Below, piece by piece: positions 6,313 through 6,667 of a DNA stretch of 6,667 nucleotides (positions within the stretch are counted from its first letter, which is position 1; each line of letters starts with the position of its first letter). The notes below the pieces were generated by a model. It searched no databases. It was not told the DNA's origin and saw nothing but the letters and a program-made list of their open reading frames with translations. Source of the DNA: Candidatus Hodarchaeota archaeon (GTDB lineage: Archaea > Asgardarchaeota > Heimdallarchaeia > Hodarchaeales > Hodarchaeaceae). The position numbers and the translations under genes were made by a program. The stretch covers positions 1-6,667 of the forward strand of contig JAEOSP010000085.1 in NCBI GenBank assembly GCA_016840305.1, written 5' to 3'.

Positions 6313-6360
6313 ATGACAATCCTGCTGGAAATTATCGCGATTCGGCTAGTGTTGAGATGA
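6313..6360 (+). CDS. Possible 15-residue small protein or leader peptide
   Basis: The frame ATG 6313 to TGA 6358-6360 encodes MTILLEIIAIRLVLR, a hydrophobic peptide with two arginines near its end. Support comes from the exact GGAGG ten bases upstream, a preceding TATA-like box and dyad, and an ATGA overlap with the next tiny frame. It has no homology that I recognise, and a frame this short is common by chance. It could be a leader peptide, a membrane microprotein, or nothing. Confidence 0.25.
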   Translation: MTILLEIIAIRLVLR

Positions 6361-6428
6361 ATGTGGAAACCTACAAGGTACTAAGAAGTACTCCTTTCCT
6401 CAGTTTTGGCCTCTACTTATTATCTTGA
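6357..6428 (+). CDS. Possible 23-residue small protein overlapping the previous frame
   Basis: The frame from ATG 6357-6359 to TGA 6426-6428 encodes MNVETYKVLRSTP then FLSFGLYLLS: a polar first half and a hydrophobic tail. Its ATG overlaps the preceding TGA as ATGA, the usual arrangement for translational coupling. A stem-loop with a T-run follows 28 bases later, which would close a tiny two-frame transcript. It is weakly supported; the coupling layout is the main reason to list it. Confidence 0.22.
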   Translation: MNVETYKVLRSTPFLSFGLYLLS

Positions 6429-6455
6429 CAGTTTCAGCTATTCATGTCCGCAAAC

Positions 6456-6499
6456 GAGAGAAGAAATAGCCACAGTCTCTTCTCTCTCCAAATTTTTTT
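6456..6499 (+). terminator. Stem-loop followed by T7 (probable transcript end)
   Basis: A perfect 9-bp inverted repeat (GAGAGAAGA at 6456-6464, TCTTCTCTC at 6478-6486) with a 13-base loop is followed six bases later by seven T residues (6493-6499). This would serve as a U-tract terminator for plus-strand transcription starting near 6290. The stem is GA/TC-rich and moderately stable. In archaea the T-run alone could be sufficient. Confidence 0.42.
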
Positions 6500-6574
6500 C
6501 GCTAGAATTGTTACATTATCATCTGTCGAATGCTAAGAAATTAAAAAAAAAGACCAAGAACTCATTCTAGCGAA
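6498..6574. repeat. Perfect 11-bp inverted repeat enclosing 55 bases
   Basis: TTCGCTAGAAT (6498-6508) recurs as its exact reverse complement ATTCTAGCGAA (6564-6574). The enclosed 55 bases are AT-rich and include an A9 run (6543-6551). No target-site duplication flanks the pair and the interior holds no gene, so it is not clearly a mobile element. It may be a protein-binding site pair, a long RNA stem, or a minimal non-autonomous element. Confidence 0.5.
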
Positions 6575-6594
6575 TTGAATTTCCATTAAGTAAC

Positions 6595-6667
6595 TTTTTT
6601 TTTGAAGCCCCGGATACCGATAGAACGGGGCTTCAAGCGTATGTCCTCTCCCTAGAGCGGACGCGTA
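6595..6667. other. GC-rich structured segment running off the right edge (possible structured RNA or precursor leader)
   Basis: After a T9 run (6595-6603) the composition switches abruptly to GC-rich. A perfect 11-bp stem, TTGAAGCCCCG (6602-6612) with CGGGGCTTCAA (6626-6636), has a 13-base purine-rich loop GATACCGATAGAA. A second imperfect stem follows at once: GCGT 6637-6640 with ACGC 6661-6664, CC 6645-6646 with GG 6659-6660, and CTC 6648-6650 with GAG 6655-6657, around a CCTA loop. GC-rich stems in an AT-rich genome usually mean a stable RNA, for example a precursor leader of an rRNA or tRNA unit. I could not match it to tRNA, 5S, SRP or RNase P RNA. Neither strand has a T-run after the first stem, which argues against a simple terminator. 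Confidence 0.4.

Noticed and set aside
6354..6360. GAGATGA resembling a C/D-box RNA box C
   Set aside because: It deviates from RUGAUGA, and no CUGA box D lies at a suitable distance downstream.
6394..6401. GAGGAAAG on the minus strand, resembling the start of the RNase P RNA core
   Set aside because: The match stops before the required GUCC, and no partner P4 strand or ACAGAA-type element is found nearby.
6602..6636. Palindromic unit that could be a CRISPR repeat
   Set aside because: Only one copy is present, with no spacer-repeat periodicity, and the stem fills nearly the whole unit, unlike a CRISPR repeat.

Overview
The window looks like part of a low-GC (roughly one-third G+C) archaeal chromosome. 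Several intergenic spaces carry TATA-like boxes. One protein is a winged-helix DNA-binding domain fused to a methyltransferase-like domain, a layout common among archaeal regulators. Shine-Dalgarno signals are mostly weak. A redox-active archaeon such as a Heimdallarchaeia-like Asgard lineage would fit, but that placement is inference: no rRNA or marker gene is present to confirm it.

Layout. Bases 1-3024 hold a minus-strand gene cluster. In transcription order it encodes an unrecognised 273-aa eight-helix membrane protein, a NapH-type polyferredoxin membrane protein, a protoheme IX farnesyltransferase (heme O synthase, CtaB/CyoE-like), and the first 64 residues of a membrane-anchored or exported protein that appears to enter a rhodanese domain at the window edge. 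The 164-bp space 3025-3188 is a divergent promoter region with phased A/T tracts and a strong dyad. To its right, on the plus strand, is the winged-helix/degenerate-methyltransferase protein (3189-4169), the obvious candidate regulator of the cluster. A plus-strand 12-helix MFS exporter follows (4371-5741). It converges, with only 10 bp between stop codons, on a minus-strand four-helix small membrane protein (5752-6141).

The right 526 bases carry no long gene but are not featureless. They hold a TATA box for the small membrane protein; a 17-bp dyad followed by the best ribosome-binding site in the window; two tiny ATGA-overlapping reading frames (15 and 23 codons); a stem-loop with a T-run; an 11-bp inverted repeat enclosing 55 bases; and a GC-rich hairpin region running off the window edge that may be the start of a structured RNA or a precursor leader.

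How it may work together (inference). The minus-strand cluster has the parts of a membrane electron-transfer and heme-modification module: Fe-S electron relay, heme O synthesis and sulfur-handling rhodanese, with the 273-aa protein as an unknown membrane partner. The divergent regulator may sense a metabolite through a methyltransferase fold that has lost its normal SAM loop. The MFS exporter and small membrane protein are not clearly linked to it.
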